Origin: Cunninghamia lanceolata
Taxonomy: Eukaryota > Streptophyta > Pinopsida > Cupressales > Cupressaceae
Assembly: GCA_027924645.1 (NCBI GenBank)
Contig: BSBN01001017.1
Span: 13,170,501-13,234,500, forward strand
DNA length: 64,000 nucleotides
Reading direction: 5' to 3'
Of the stretch, positions 22,091 to 35,540 are shown piece by piece. Position numbers and translations under genes: made by a program. Position 1 is the first letter of the stretch. Each line of letters opens with the position of its first letter. The notes beneath the pieces are model-generated. The model did no database searches. It had not been told where the DNA came from and was given only the letters and a program-made list of their open reading frames with translations.

Positions 22091-24934
22091 ATGTGATTTA
22101 TATATTTATTTACAGTAAATGTTACAAATGCTGCATTTGATTTAATTATTTTTGCAAATTGATGTTATTAAAGTTTATTGATAAAATATTTGGTTGTACA
22201 ATGTCATTTGTTATGTTTTAACATTTATTCAATATACAGAAAATAGATTAATTTATTTCTATTTCAAATAATTTACCTTAAAATGCATTAAATATTATAT
22301 GAGGACTTTATAGTTGTTAAGAAAATAATAACTTTCTAGTAAATGAATGTTACTTGGGTGAAAAGGAGATCACATCTGTAATCTCCTTTTTGAAATATTC
22401 TATGAAGTTCACTACATCATTTCACCATGCACCCATTCTTTTCACTACCTACCTTCCTCCATTATGGCCATCTTCTTACGGTCATGGCACCTCCTATTCC
22501 CTTTCACACTTCTAGAAAAAGATGCCATGATTATGGGTTACAAGGACTAGAGAGAATAGAACTAGATGAGTTTGTTGTCATACAAGAAGTGTCAAAAAAT
22601 TATTTTTGAGAACTTAATATCTACCCATGGATTCACACAACTCATTGATATTTTGAATGTAGAGTGATCAATAATGATGAAATAATTATCTGCCACTTGT
22701 TAGCCAAGGCAAGGCCCCTTTATGTTTCATCATTATTTCCCTTGCATGCCATAAATCTTTGTATCTACCAACACACACCACATCTCCTATACATTTGTCT
22801 CTTTAGTAATCATCCATCCTTGGCAAACTTACTTGCCCTCTTATCCTTTATCTCCAATACATTTGTCTCTTTCATAATCATCCATCCTTGGCAAACTTAC
22901 TTGCCCTCTTACCCTTTATCAGGGATCTCCAAACATATAATTAATTAACATAATATTACTAAATTAAAAAATTATTTTATTTAAACAATAATTTTTGAAA
23001 ATTTCATGTTATTTCAAATTATTTTATAAAAAATTCATACTTATTTCTATCACATATTCTTTAAAATAAATTAGGATCATATATAAATTCAAAAGCACTC
23101 TCTGCATTTATTTCATAGACTGTGGAAAACTCATACATGCTACTTGGTATTGTTGTTGTCGTCGTCATCAATATTATTTTATACCAACAATTTTAAAGTT
23201 GACGACAAACATTTTTTATTAACATGCATTCGAATAGTGTGGCTTTGGTCAAGAATCAGCAGCAGTTGTTCAAAATTGTTTTACAAAATTGTGTCAGCAA
23301 AGTCTATCGTTAAAGGCCATGCAAAGTTGTGGTGATGAATGTCGACTTTTTTTCTTTTTCGTAACTGTTGTTCACGTTGACCGGCCTTGTCACCACTTCG
23401 TTTGTATCGACCGGCTTAGAAAGTCAAGTAAAGAGCAACACTCGACCCAAACTCTATCTATTCTGTTTTAAAGAGACTTAAAATTTCATGTTAATTGTTA
23501 AAATCACATTCTATTATTGACCAGTAGAATCATGAAAGATATAACAAGATTATAAGTAATAGTTTTTTAAATAAAATTAAAATTGAGGATCGGGAAGAGA
23601 ACAAAGAAGCAATTAATGAACTAACCTTCATTGGTGTCTTTGATGGTTGACAAGTGCATATTTAGTACTTTTATCTTTTTAGTTTTGGGTTTATTTTAGC
23701 ATCCACTTTTCATTAGAATGATTGTGACTATTTTGATCTCCTAGAATGTGAATTATCCTTAAACCATCCCTTCTCATTTGAACATAACCCTTGTCACACT
23801 CAAACATATGTTATCCATCCTTGATTTTATTCCTTCTTCATCTAGGATGCCAACACATTGCACTCATGTCCCCTTGGAAGGACCATACACACTAGTGTCC
23901 CCTAAATTCAAATGTCTCCTTTCATTCCTAAGCACCCATCTTTTCATAAATCGCAAACCCTAATTCACTTCCAACCATCAAATAAGATCCAAAACTACTT
24001 AAAGGTAGATGGACTAGAAACCTGAAAACATTTAACACCCATCTTGCATTGGCACACTCTCCCTAGTGATCTAGAGCTTATTTTTGGACATCTAGGGTTT
24101 CCACCTTTTGCACATATCATAGACCTCCATTGCTACAACATATAGATTCGCCTAGGGCTCCACACACACCTTCAACTTATTTTCACCTTAGGTTGCATCA
24201 TTCTTCCCATCCAAATTGGTTTGAAGGAGTTATTTACAGTTTGCCATATCATTCCCACTTTGGATTGATTTAACATTCTTCATGGATACCCTTTTGTCAA
24301 ACAAGCACAAGTTTTCCCTTCAGTTCTCCACCAACATGTCATACTTGTTCATAATAATATTGTGGTGACCATCCTAAGACATGCCCACTAGCCTCTTTCT
24401 AAACTTCACAATTTATTGTTTTCACTTTCAAGCCTCTTACATATGTCTTGGTTGTTGTATCTTCACATATCTTATTTAATACTTTGTTTTCCCCTAATTG
24501 TGGTCCATTTCCCTTCCTTCTTAATTGACATGTTTTCTCTTGTGCTTAGTTACATCTTCCTTAGTTGCTTCTATGCCCTTGCATGCCTTACTTATTCTTA
24601 TGTTTATTATTCCTACCATATTGATTTATCATTTTCCCTTTTTACTTCCTACTCTTATGTGCATCCTTATGCTTGTCATTACCATGAGATCTTGGTTTTT
24701 TTTATTGCCCATAGTTATCCACCAATGCTCCTATCTTCCATTCCTTATGATCACCATCATATGCTTGTGATACTTTTTCTCACATATTTATGATATCTTG
24801 CTTATGTGCCTTTTCATGCCTAGCTAGCTCCTACACTCATTTCTCGCATCTTATGTTGTTATATTGTGTTTTCATAGCCATATCACCCTATTATATTAGG
24901 GGGCATTATGCTTCTCAATGCTAGAGTTTGTTTC
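22091..24934. other. Gene-poor stretch
   Basis: AT-rich, then from about 23640 pyrimidine-rich. The motif GACAAGTGCATATTTAGTAC at 23650 looks like a retrotransposon LTR start, but no partner was located. Open frames at 24416-24793 are hydrophobic by composition (T/C-rich DNA) and have no domain. A 68-bp tandem duplication at 22791-22926 is listed separately. Confidence 0.4.
22791..22926. repeat. 68-bp tandem duplication
   Basis: Units start at 22791 and 22859 with ACATTTGTCTCTTT and share CATCCATCCTTGGCAAACTT and ACTTGCCCTCTTA. Few differences, so comparatively recent. Confidence 0.9.
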
Positions 24935-26833
24935 CAATGCCATATCTTTCTTTTTGGTAAATAATGGGGTTAGGGCCCACTCCCATAAAAAATGCATATA
25001 GTAAAAAAGATAGAAAAGCTTCAGACCCAAAATAGGGGAGCTCAAAGAATCAAAAAATCACTTAGGAAGCTACTGGAACTAAAGAAATTCACAAGAGACA
25101 CAGGTTAAGAAAATCAGAAATGACTCTCCCATAAGCACATAGAAACTCCAACACGAAAAAGCCAATCACCCTTAGCAAGTGGAGTAGCCATTAAGACCGC
25201 TTAGCTAAACTTTTCTTTTTGCTCCTGGTGAGGAGAGCACCCATGGTCCACTGGGTGCCCTCCACAACAGCATCTCTTCCCTCTAAATGGAGCTTCTCTG
25301 CTTCAAATTTCTGACATTTTTTCTTCCCCAGTTTACTGATGTTTGGTTTTGAAATGCGGCTTGCCAATTGAGCAATAGTATGCACCTTGAAAGGAACCAT
25401 CATATCATCATGGTCTAAAAAATCATCGAAATCTTCATCCAAATCACCAAAAATGGGAATGTACCCTCTTCCTCATAGCAACCTTCCAATCTATCCAAGA
25501 AGTGATTGGAGATACAATGATCATTTCCACTGATGCTCGAGGTAGGAGAGGGAACAACAGGAATAGAAGCTTCAACAGGTGGCTCCAGATTTGGACTAGT
25601 CTCCTCCTGAGACTCCATGAACCTCCCATGATTGCACCAAATAAAATCAACATTAGGAGGGCCAGATTATTTTGTCCATTTTTTGATATTGAAGATCTTC
25701 GAGTCAGTCAGTCTTTTTACAGTGCATCCCACAATTTTGTGACCCACCATGTTGCAGCGAAAGCACCCAAAAGGTAGCCCTTCATAGTTTAAAAATTCAA
25801 TCCAAATTCCCTGTGAGGAATGAATTCTGATAGAATGATGAAATGGTTTGGAGATGTCTACCATGGCACACACCCGGGTGAATCTACTTGGTGATTCAAA
25901 GTCTAGCTTAACAAAGGAACCCAATTGATCCACCATCTGCCTTATAAGATTTGGATTTTGCATGATCAGAGGGAGATTATAAAACCTTATCTAGATGGGA
26001 ATAAATAAAATTCTTGTGGTAGTAGGATCAAAAAAGGGGCTCCAGGAAGTAAGGAAAATGCCAAACTATTCAAAGAACCATGTGGACCATTCAGCTTCAC
26101 AAATTTACAATCTTCTTCAAATTGAAAACGAAGGCAAAAGAAACCATAGTCCATAAATCTAACTTCCGGAGTGGCAATATTGCTCCATGTTGATTTTGTC
26201 CATTCCACCAAACCCTCCAAAAGTGGCTATTTTCTCAGCAATTGGACTATGAGGGACCGATTCCCAACATCCACATATGCTGCATTAACACATTCATCTA
26301 GGATATGGAAATCAACAGGGTCTCCCATTAAAACCACCTCCGTGTCTCCTAGGGCACAAGTGCTTGAGTCCAAACGAGGAGGATCTAGATCCAACTCGGA
26401 TCTAGGGTTCAAAACCCTATCCTCAAGAAAATATCGCACCACCAACTTGGGAGAAGAATTCGAAGTGGCCAAAATCTGTTCTCTACAAAAGACTCCACAT
26501 CCATGAAAAGGGTTTGACCAGTTTTTGCATTTCGCATATATTTGCTAATCAATTCCCCATCAACCTGCCCCTTTCCCTTCTGGCTTCTAGGAGGGTCAAG
26601 ACCATCAGCATTATCCTTACCTAAAATCTGCCTTTCGTAGCTCTTAATCTTTCCTTGCTACTGATCCGCGCTCTTCTCTCCCTAACTCGCTTCTATCTAC
26701 TACTTGCCTACGTCCAGAGCTCCTCGCATGTTCTTGATCTCCAATCACTCATTCTTTTCTCTGCACTATTACATCTCTATTTCCTACATTATTACATCAC
26801 TGTTGTATTATTTTTCTTTCAATGCCATATCTT
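24935..26833 (-). mobile_element. L1-type LINE carrying only ORF1, with 14-bp target duplication
   Basis: The 14-bp direct repeat CAATGCCATATCTT flanks the element (24935-24948 and 26820-26833). The body is 24949-26819 (1,871 bp), with coding on the minus strand. The minus-strand 3' end is marked by a short A-rich TTACCAAAAAGA next to the left target copy. Only ORF1 is present: there is no endonuclease, reverse transcriptase or RNase H, although both ends of the element are defined. It must have been mobilised by a full LINE, or ORF2 was lost after insertion. Confidence 0.8.
25190..26472 (-). pseudogene. LINE ORF1 protein (DUF4283 plus CCHC zinc knuckle), broken
   Basis: Reads from ATG 26472 towards 25190. 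The N-terminal part has the DUF4283 pattern of plant L1 ORF1: SLIVQLLRK, GLVEWTKSTW, VRFMDYGFFCLRF, EDCKFVKLNGPHG. An IRFYNLPL-like segment follows, and then a zinc knuckle C-x2-C-x4-H-x4-C in GCFRCNMVGHKIVGC. A Ser/Pro-rich linker and a basic tail ending SKKKSLAKRS close it. At least two in-frame stops (after LLRK, and in IPI-stop-IRF where a Trp is expected) and frame changes break it. ORF1 proteins bind LINE RNA; this one is inactive. Confidence 0.8.
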
Positions 26834-27546
26834 ACTCCTATAGCCATTTTACTATATTGGTATCTTGATTTCCCTATTATCTATTGTGTTATCATTGCTT
26901 ATGCTTTCACATTGGGTGGTATTATGTTTTCCCCCATATCATTTTGTACTTACATGCGTAATTTTTGTATTTAGAGATTTGTTCACTAGAGACCTATTAC
27001 CTTAACTCAACCATTGTTTTCTCATGGTCTTGGAAACACATTGGGGCATATGCCTTTTCTAGTATTCTATATAGTTACATAGGTGTTTGTAGCCATTAAA
27101 GGTTGTATTGTCATTTTCATTTTCTTATATTGGGGCCAAAGTTAGATTCCTTCATCATTATCTCTAACACATGTGCTTACTATGCTTGTCGTTCAAGATA
27201 TCTTATTTTATAGTATAATGATATTTATGACATTGATTTACTTTGCATGATACACATGCTTATATGCTTAGATTACTTTTACATTTCATCTACTTTTTCC
27301 CCTCTCCTTCAATTCCGTTCATTTGATGGATGCAATCAATTGAATGAGGGGCATATGTCATTGCTAACTCTCTTTTGTTGAGCTTCCAAAAAGTTATAGG
27401 CAGTGATACAAAGACTTATCACCACATCTAGATGGATCATGACCACATAATATATGGTAGTACTTGATAAGGCATGTAATCCTACAACCAACACACTATG
27501 TGTAGCATTATCATTACCAGTTTCTATATAAGTCAATTTTTTTTAA

Positions 27547-27589
<43 letters not shown>

Positions 27590-29489
27590 GTGAATTCATC
27601 TTTCTATTGTTTTATCTTTACTTACATGATAGAATCTATGCATTAAAAATCTTTTTCTATAATTTCTAGGTCCCATGGAGCACAAATATTGAAGGATGAA
27701 CACACATGATGATATTTAGTGGGTTCCATTATATTACATAGAACTTGGTATTCTTTTATGTCTAAATGCTTGGTTTACATGCATGAATGTGAGTGCTCAT
27801 ATAATTCAAATTATGTGATCATTTTCGGATTCACATGCACCTCAAAGTGGGGGTAAATGAAATGGTGAAATTTCTATACCCATGGTGATTCTCATATAGT
27901 TTTTTGTCCATTTTGATGGAGTGGCTTAATACAATTACATATCAACAAATGACACACTTTTGAATGCAAAGTTGGGGTCATTCCCTACTCTTTCATCTCT
28001 CTCTATTTACACTCATTCTCACATGTTTGACCTTACTCTATCCATAAGAACACTTATTCTAGTATATTTTCCATAATTATGCCTTTTATTGTTTCCCATG
28101 CTTAGACATTCATTCCTCATCTCAATACTAAAAAATTTCTATCCATGTGTAGGATCAACCCCCACAATACAAAATTGTTCCAAAATTCAAAAATTTAATT
28201 TCAATTTTCTTGCCAACTCCTGCTTATTCCTCTAGCAGTCAGTACATATTTACATGAATAAATTCTAAACTTATGGGTAGGGTAGAGTATATTTTATAAA
28301 CCTAGGAGGACATTAACATACATATCACTTTTATCCAATGAGGCGTTTATGATCAATGATATGGATTAAGCTCAAAACCACTTATGGGATACAAAATTGT
28401 AATTGTTTACATCTATTAATGAGCAAAAAATTATGACGCTTTTTAATAAACATCATTATTTATGGCCTTCCAATGTTCAGGGAAGAGAGTAACTGTTGGG
28501 CTTAAACAACAAACTCTAAGCTTTGACTTCATATGTGGCTGGTGGGCTCTCTCCAACTTGGTTTCATCAATTTTATTTGTCCAAAAAAAATTGTTAACAA
28601 TACATCAACTACAAGTTTCATGTAACTATGACTACTTCACCTACTGCCACCCGTGGTTACTTTTAAATTGGGGATAATTTTAATTTGAATCTCTCTCCCC
28701 TCCCACTCAATTCATTCCAATCTCGTAGGCTCTATTTTTGTGGGTGTTTTTTTCTATAGGAGCAAGGTGTACACTTTTTGGGACATCCTGATTTTTGCTG
28801 AAATCACATATTTTTAGAAAATATAATGATTTAAGCCTTGAAAGGTTCTATTTAAAGGATTTTAATTGAACAGGGTTTGATCAAACCCCCTTAGATTCAA
28901 ACCCCCTTGGATAGAACCCCACTAGTTTTAAACCATACCTATAATGGAGTCTCCTCTACACCTATCAAAATGCTGATAAAAAATCAATTTTGATTTATCT
29001 TTTGAGGGATCAAATGAATTCATTTAAAATTTATGTTTTGTAAGTATGTATTCCCTATTATAAGCTTCCCAAAAAATATAATTTTAAATATATTTAATTT
29101 GATTATTATATTTATTTTTTATTTTTTGTGAATGTATATTTTTCACCGAATATCAAGTTCTCTATTCTACACACATGGAAAATTAGTAAATTACTGAAAC
29201 AAAATTCTAAAAAATATTTATGCACTAGGTATTGATGTCCTTATTTCAAGAAAAGAAAAAAAATTAAATTTCGATACATACAGAAAAAGTTATGTTTTAC
29301 GGAATACACCTATGTCTAAATTATAATTGGTTTGACTTCAAAAATTAATTAAAAAATATATATTTAACAAAACATTATGAAACTAAATGCATACACTATA
29401 TATCAGTGTTACCAATCTAAATTAAAAAGAATCATAATTTTATCCTTTGTAGAAAAAAAGTTCTCTGGAATTCGGCATTGCAGGTGAAG
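26834..29489. other. Gene-poor stretch with a (CT)n run
   Basis: Continues the pyrimidine-rich DNA that the LINE entered. It has a (CT)n microsatellite at 27549-27585 and nothing else recognisable. Two similar short segments with AAACCCCCTTRGAT lie near 28883-28905. From about 28980 it becomes very AT-rich. Confidence 0.45.
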
Positions 29490-30440
29490 ATGATATCACC
29501 ACCCCTCAAATGCCCTCACTCAGCCTCACAGAGGCAAGTTCTTTCTCTGCCACTTAGGACTATGAGTCGATGCCCTTTTACTACATCTCATCAGCGGTCT
29601 CTGTGCACAACAAAATGTGCAATCCTCAACGTCACTTGTGAATGAGGCTTGGCTTCCATGGAACATGCCTCACACTGGGAAAAAAGCATTCATTGCAGTC
29701 TGTGGCCGCATCCAAAGCACCTCTACATTTTGTTTTTGGAAGTCAGCTTCCTTACATCGTGGGATGCCTTGCACAAGGGTCTTTTCGGCTGCACCAGATT
29801 TCTCTCCTCCACAGAGGTGCGACTGCATCATCATTGGGCTTTCTGTTCCATTCCCACGGCCTGATCTGTGACTGGAAGCTGACTTAGTCATGTTTGGCGT
29901 AAGAGGTGAAAGAGGCCAGATTTGGGTCTGTGTGGCGATAACCAACACCCATTTCTAGATGTCCTGCTATGACTTGCTGGAGAAGGCTGACGACAGCTCA
30001 GAGAGAAAATCCAAAGGCATCCTGCGTGACTCTATTCTGCCCCTCATTCGACCCTGTTTGCAATTGAAAGAGGCCCGACCCAAGCTCCCTTTCTACACAC
30101 AACGACCTCACGTATTTTTCTCGAGAGTCCTATTTAGGACTCAATCTACTCCCATTTGAAGGATATGCGAAGAGATCGACCCCTGCATCTCTAAGTTGAC
30201 ACCTTCTATCTGCATCTCGTTCTCTTCTGCCATTCTCTAGCTGTCTCTGCAACTTTGAAGGGTAAATCACCCTTAATGGAGCCATAAAAGGCACCCAGAT
30301 CGGTCTGTGAAGAGAAGGACAACCCTAAATTCCCTCAGCATTGGCTGCTCCAGTTGCAATCTGGCCGCCATTGGCCACTCTTGCTCATTTTGAAGCTTTT
30401 ACCCTAAGTTTTCCCTAATTTGGGCCTCAAAATTTTGCCA
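29490..30440. other. GC-richer, gene-like island of unknown nature
   Basis: Base composition and CpG content rise sharply compared with both flanks, and long open frames exist on both strands (for example 29617-29871 plus and 29670-29948 minus). I recognise no domain in any of them. It could be a young LTR, an exon remnant or organelle-like insertion; the sequence alone does not decide. Confidence 0.3.
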
Positions 30441-30539
30441 TAGTAATTATTTTTTGAAAGGCGTTTAAAGTTATGTTTTTCAAATCTTACAAAATAGGCA
30501 TTTTTTTCTTTCAAAAAGCATTAAAAATTATGCTTTGTT

Positions 30540-32442
30540 AGTGTTAGAGTAGGCATAATTCTCCTAGCACTAAGGAAAGGGGGGGGTCTTCAAGGGGGGG
30601 GTCTTCAAAAATTTGGGGGAATTGAACTTTGTAAAGTGCATTTTTTAGTTCCAACATTGGATAGTCCATGTATATGCACTAAATTATAAAGTGCTGCAAA
30701 GTGAGGGGGAACAAAGTAAGGGGGGGTATCATTGAGTTAGTTTTTCTATTTTCTCTTTCTGTACTTCTAAGTTTATTAGAACTCATCTAGATAGTTTTAT
30801 ATGTGTGATTGACTTCTACAAGAATCTTTGTTCACATTGTGACCTTGAAAACACCCAAGGGAAGGTCATCAAACAAAAGAAGTCACCTCATAAGTATATC
30901 TCTAAATACTATAGAGGATTATGTCAACTAAATTAACTTAATGAGGTTGCAACTAAAAGAAGGTGGATCGAATTATTCTTGATTGAGAAACAAGTGGATC
31001 GAATGAGCCTTCATTGAGAAACAGGTAGATCAAATGATCTTTCAAACATTTTTTGAGAGCCTATGGTAAATGATCTATAATCTTGCAATAGATTCTTATC
31101 AGTTCATATCTCGCATCGAGAGCCTATGGTACATGAACCTAAATCTTGCATCGGATCACATCTCAAATTCAGTTAATGTTCCTAAGTACTCATGATAGTA
31201 GCATCTACAGAGTCATCAATCACAGTTCAGCATTGACATCGGTACACAAACAACTTACAGATTCATGCATCTTCTTTGAAAGTTTTCAATAGAAAATAAA
31301 GTTTGTAAATGCACTCACATAAAGTGCTGCACAAAACTGAATGAGTGTTTCCACATGGAGGGAAGTTGAGAAATTATTGTACATACAATAAATTATAAAG
31401 TGTAATGGGGGGCTATACCATCACAATATAGATTTGTGATTCTCACCTCATGTGAGTGTGTCTTGGAGCACACCTTGTACATCTCTACATTCTTTGTACA
31501 CTCTCGATCTTAGTTTGTCTACTCATATTCTCTTAGAATTAAGGGGGAACTATGATGTTATGCTAATGCTTCTTTCAATGAAGTAGAATCTTCTTTTTGG
31601 AAGGCCTCATGAACCTTCCTTCTAATCTTGATCTCTTGTATGGGGGATTAATTTAGTGGATCACAGTTTGAGGTTCTAGTACTCCTAACCATAGTACTAT
31701 TTGTATTATCAACTTCATAGAGTTTGGTTGACTTTGTGTACATTGTAGAGCAGTGTTAGAATGTTCACTCATGTAGCATCTTGTATCTCTTATCTCGATC
31801 TACAATTCTTGAAGGTTCATTGATTCTAGCAGTTTCCAATCCATCATCAGCAAAGTTTGCAAACTTTGACATGCTTTAGAGTTCTTCATCATCATGTTCC
31901 AATCATCAAGGGACATCTTTTTAGAAGGTCTTAAATCTTTCTCTTTTCTCTTTTGGATGATAGTTTTTTTCCCACAAGGTTTTCTATATTTCTTCTCTTT
32001 TTGAGAGATACATTTGTACATGGGTACCTCATCAGGCTCATAGCCGAGACCCATCTTTCGTAAACTCACCTAAACTATGCTTACGGAGGGGTGTTGGTGT
32101 ATAAAAACTTATCCTAAATCGTTTATACTAACTTAATCATAGTTAGGTGAATTCCACACATGCTCTTTGACTATGTCAAAGCAGTTAGTCATTTAGGAGA
32201 TGTGTTAGCTTAATGGACACCTCGCGCTATTCTCATGGATAGTTGTGCTATTCTCATGGATGGCTACTCACCACCTATCCTTGTAGTGTGGAGAATCAGG
32301 TATCCAATTTCTCCTATTTATATCTACCTCATTTGTGAATACAAACCAATTCAGTAATTAGCATTGGCTTATGAATCTCTAGGTTCTCACATATATGTTT
32401 CCTAAAATTAATTTCATATGGATATGATATGATGTGCTAACA
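30540..32442 (+). mobile_element. 3' part of a second non-autonomous LTR retrotransposon
   Basis: The 3' LTR spans 32092-32442: it starts TGTTGGTGTATAAAAACT after the purine tract ACGGAGGGG, and ends GATGTGCTAACA. The sequence before it parallels the interior of the element at 18588-20264: TTTTTCCCACAAGGTTTTCT, GAGAGATACA, GGGTACCTCATCAGGCT. The upstream part contains several ATTATAAAGTG motifs and G-runs but no gag or pol. No matching 5' LTR or PBS was found, so the left end is approximate. Confidence 0.6.
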
Positions 32443-35230
32443 CTTGTTATCCAAAATGGTTTTTTTGACATATTTATATTACAAGACATGATTTTCTAGA
32501 TATATGTTGTTTCCTAGGATTTTACTTTTTCTCCACACTTATTTTGTAGGTTATGCTTCTCTAACACATTTATATTATAGACTATGTCTCCTTGATATAC
32601 TTTTTAGATCCTAGTCTATGGGAATGAATTTCCCGTGTGTAGACATGTTGTGTCTCATTTTCATATATATAGACATTGCAAGTTTATGTAATTTACTATT
32701 AGCATTTAATTTATGTACTTTGGTGTATCTATATCACATAGTGACATAAAATTGATAAAGTGGTGACAAAATGTATAGTAAAAAATTGCTTACCCTATAA
32801 TTTCTACTCTATGTGTTATAGTCACTTTAATGTCCATTTCAATAGCATGTTTTATGGTACAATAAACATATTATCCTTTTCCTAAAGCCTCTATACTATA
32901 AAATCTCCTTCTTAAAAACCATAGTATTTTATATTCAACCATTCCTAGAGTAAATCTCTTCAAATCTATGTTATGCCTCCTGTAGCCAATCTAAGAGCTT
33001 TTCCCCCAATCTCTTTCTCTATTCTCTAAAAACCCTAGGAACATTATCACTTGTTTTGATAATACTTGGGATTTTCCTCTGATTGTTCACCTCTTCTTCC
33101 TAAAGCAATGATCCTTCCTTTATTTTTTATTTAGAAATATTAGGTCTGGAAATCTCTATTGCCCTCTTCCTATTTGGCAATATTGGTGATTCTATCTCCT
33201 CATTTTTTTTTTGTATGCATAGTATTAAAAAACATTTTACTATAATTTATGTTACATATTTTATTTAACTCTTAGAATTAAGTACATTATATTATGTGTA
33301 CACACACACACACATATACAAAAATATGTTTGAATTCCTATGGAGATCGAAAGAACAAAATACAGGTATGACAATTTTAGCAAGCTCCTATGCAGACCAC
33401 CCCCTTTTATTTTGTCTCAAACATCTAGGTTTGGCATAATATTTTAATGTCAAAAATGTCCCTTCCACTTTAACAACCTCTTTTGGTGGTTTTGCATTTC
33501 CAACCTCTCTTTATATTTTATTTAATTCTCTAAACCATTTTAGTTTTAAAATGATCAATTTTCCAACCTCTTTGTACTTTTTTCACCCTTTTATATTATT
33601 CTGTAGATCACTATTTTTGGACTATCATTTTCATTATTTAAATTATAGATAACGTATCCATTAAAGAGAGACCTTTACATGGCCATGGTGATATCTCTAT
33701 GTCTCAAAACTATCCCTATCACTTCTAATGATAAATTGCATTCATTAGTCAGTATATTCATTAGAAACTAGGTCATTCTATCCCTATTTTTCAATACATT
33801 TACTTTTCTTGGATTATATCATATGTATCTTATTCCTAAAATTATAGTTCCTAAAGTGTTTATCAATGATCCTAGTTCCTAAAATATAGACCAAAATATA
33901 GTTTCTAAAGTGTTTATCATAAGTTAGAGAACCTAGCTTAAGTAGGAGGCATGCTAATTCTATTGGAATGAATAATGTAATCATTTATATTACCCTTGTC
34001 TTTCATAGTGATTTCTTTGTTTCTACTCTTACTTTCTTAGATAGAATCAAGAGTTTCTTTCTAATAGGTTACTAGAAATAATTGTTAGTAAGATAAAGAA
34101 TTCACTTTTATTAAATAAAATAGTTTACATTTTCCACATTCCAATGAGACAACAAATGAATCAAAAGAGGTAGGGAACCAAAAAGAGGTGGGAAGCAATA
34201 GTTCATGCCTCAAAAGGGTTTAGATGCTGAAATGGTAGAGAATATGGAGCATTAGCATGATCAATATGATCAATACATAACAAGATGGCAACTCTTGAGG
34301 AGGTAGATAATATCATATGCACTATCCTCATTTTTTGGGATCATAGGTGCGATGTGAACTTATGATTTTTGGGGAACTCCATATGATCATTGTAAGAATT
34401 ATTATTAATGATATTACTAGAAGGGGGAAAGATGTTGGATTATTTTAAGGTAGAAAGAGGAGGTGGCTGTTGGCAATATATGTTGTCATTGATTTCAACT
34501 CTATATGTGTCAACCTAAGGTTAGAGATAATGAAGCTGATGGATAGTCAAAGATTTGAGAGATGATTTGACTCAAATAGAGATATAAGGTCAACATGCTA
34601 AGGCATGTCAATCCAGAAGACCTAGCAGATGTAGGAAAGTTGTCTAAGTGTGATGCAGAGGTGTGTAAACCTATTCTAACATGTTTTCTATATATCTACA
34701 ATGATATCCTATCAATTTGGAGTACTGTACATAGAGAAAAGTTGCAGAAGTTTGGCTAAGGCTTTCACATTATATATCCTAAGGCAGAGTTACAACATTT
34801 TGGTCTACATTCCTCTACAAAGCAGGATTTAGTTTTTCTTCAGAAGATAAGTTGATTGACATATGAACATGCTATATCTAATATTTTGACTCATTACACC
34901 TTCAACAAATAAATTTATAAGTGGTAGAGTTCTAGACTGTGACTTGATAGTGTAAAGCAATGGTGGAGACCTGTTGGAATGCTCTGTATCCCACCAGAAG
35001 AGAAGGTGTGCCCATGCGGTTTTGAGAACATATCTAGACATGTGTAATACATTCCTCCTTACTATATTAGGTGTTTTTATGGTTTGCAAGGTCAGCTTTC
35101 AAATGACAAAAGTAATACAAACAGTTTCAAATGCAAAAGTATTCTATAGAACACATGTTTGAGTACTTATGGAAGATGGTAAAGGTATAGATCAGCTATA
35201 TGAATGTTTGCAAAGACTTTACATGATTCA
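32443..35230. other. Gene-poor AT-rich stretch
   Basis: A short (CA)n run is at about 33299-33314. No domain, LTR pair or tRNA-like element is seen. The opposite-strand ORF pair around 34829-35162 overlaps itself and has no recognisable family. Confidence 0.45.
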
Positions 35231-35274
35231 TGGAAATAATCAACACTTGAACCGATGATGGGCTGGTCAACAAA

Positions 35275-35349
35275 GAGCTAGTAGCTTAATTGGTAGAGCA
35301 CTCCAACATGCAAAATGGAAGGTCCTAGGTTCAACTCCTAGTTGGTCCA
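35275..35349 (+). ncRNA. tRNA-like module in the 5' LTR of the TRIM
   Basis: Box A TAGCTTAATTGG (35282-35293) and box B GGTTCAACTCC (35328-35338) both match the Pol III consensus completely. The T arm is CTAGG-TTCAACT-CCTAG. GAGCTAG and TTGGTCC form an acceptor stem with one mismatch, and a discriminator A follows. The anticodon loop is enlarged (about 10 nt), so it is not a decoding tRNA. Confidence 0.65.
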
Positions 35350-35465
35350 TGGAAAATTCAACATGGTATCAGAGCCAGACTAGGAGCCCCGAGCACCTAA
35401 AGTATGGCTTAAGGGGGGCATTGGAAATAATCCACACCTAGACCAATGATGGGCTGGTTAACAAA

Positions 35466-35540
35466 GGGCTAGTAGCTCAGTTGGTAAAGAAATCCAACAT
35501 GCAAAATGGAAGGTCCTAGGTTCAATTTCTAGTTGGTCCA
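35466..35540 (+). ncRNA. tRNA-like module in the 3' LTR of the TRIM
   Basis: Second copy of the module. Box A TAGCTCAGTTGG (35472-35483) is intact; box B GGTTCAATTTC has one mismatch. Acceptor strands GGGCTAG and TTGGTCC pair with G-T pairs. Confidence 0.6.

Noticed and set aside
24416..24793. 125-codon ORF rich in hydrophobic residues, suggesting a membrane protein
   Set aside because: T/C-rich DNA gives such translations in any frame; a second overlapping frame is equally open.
31800..32069. 89-codon minus-strand ORF with a basic, protein-like sequence
   Set aside because: It lies antisense over the 3' interior of a non-autonomous LTR element; the corresponding region of the related element at 19740-19870 does not keep the frame open.
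34974..35162. Plus ORF overlapping a minus ORF at 34829-35089
   Set aside because: Mutual shadows without domain or homology that I can recognise.
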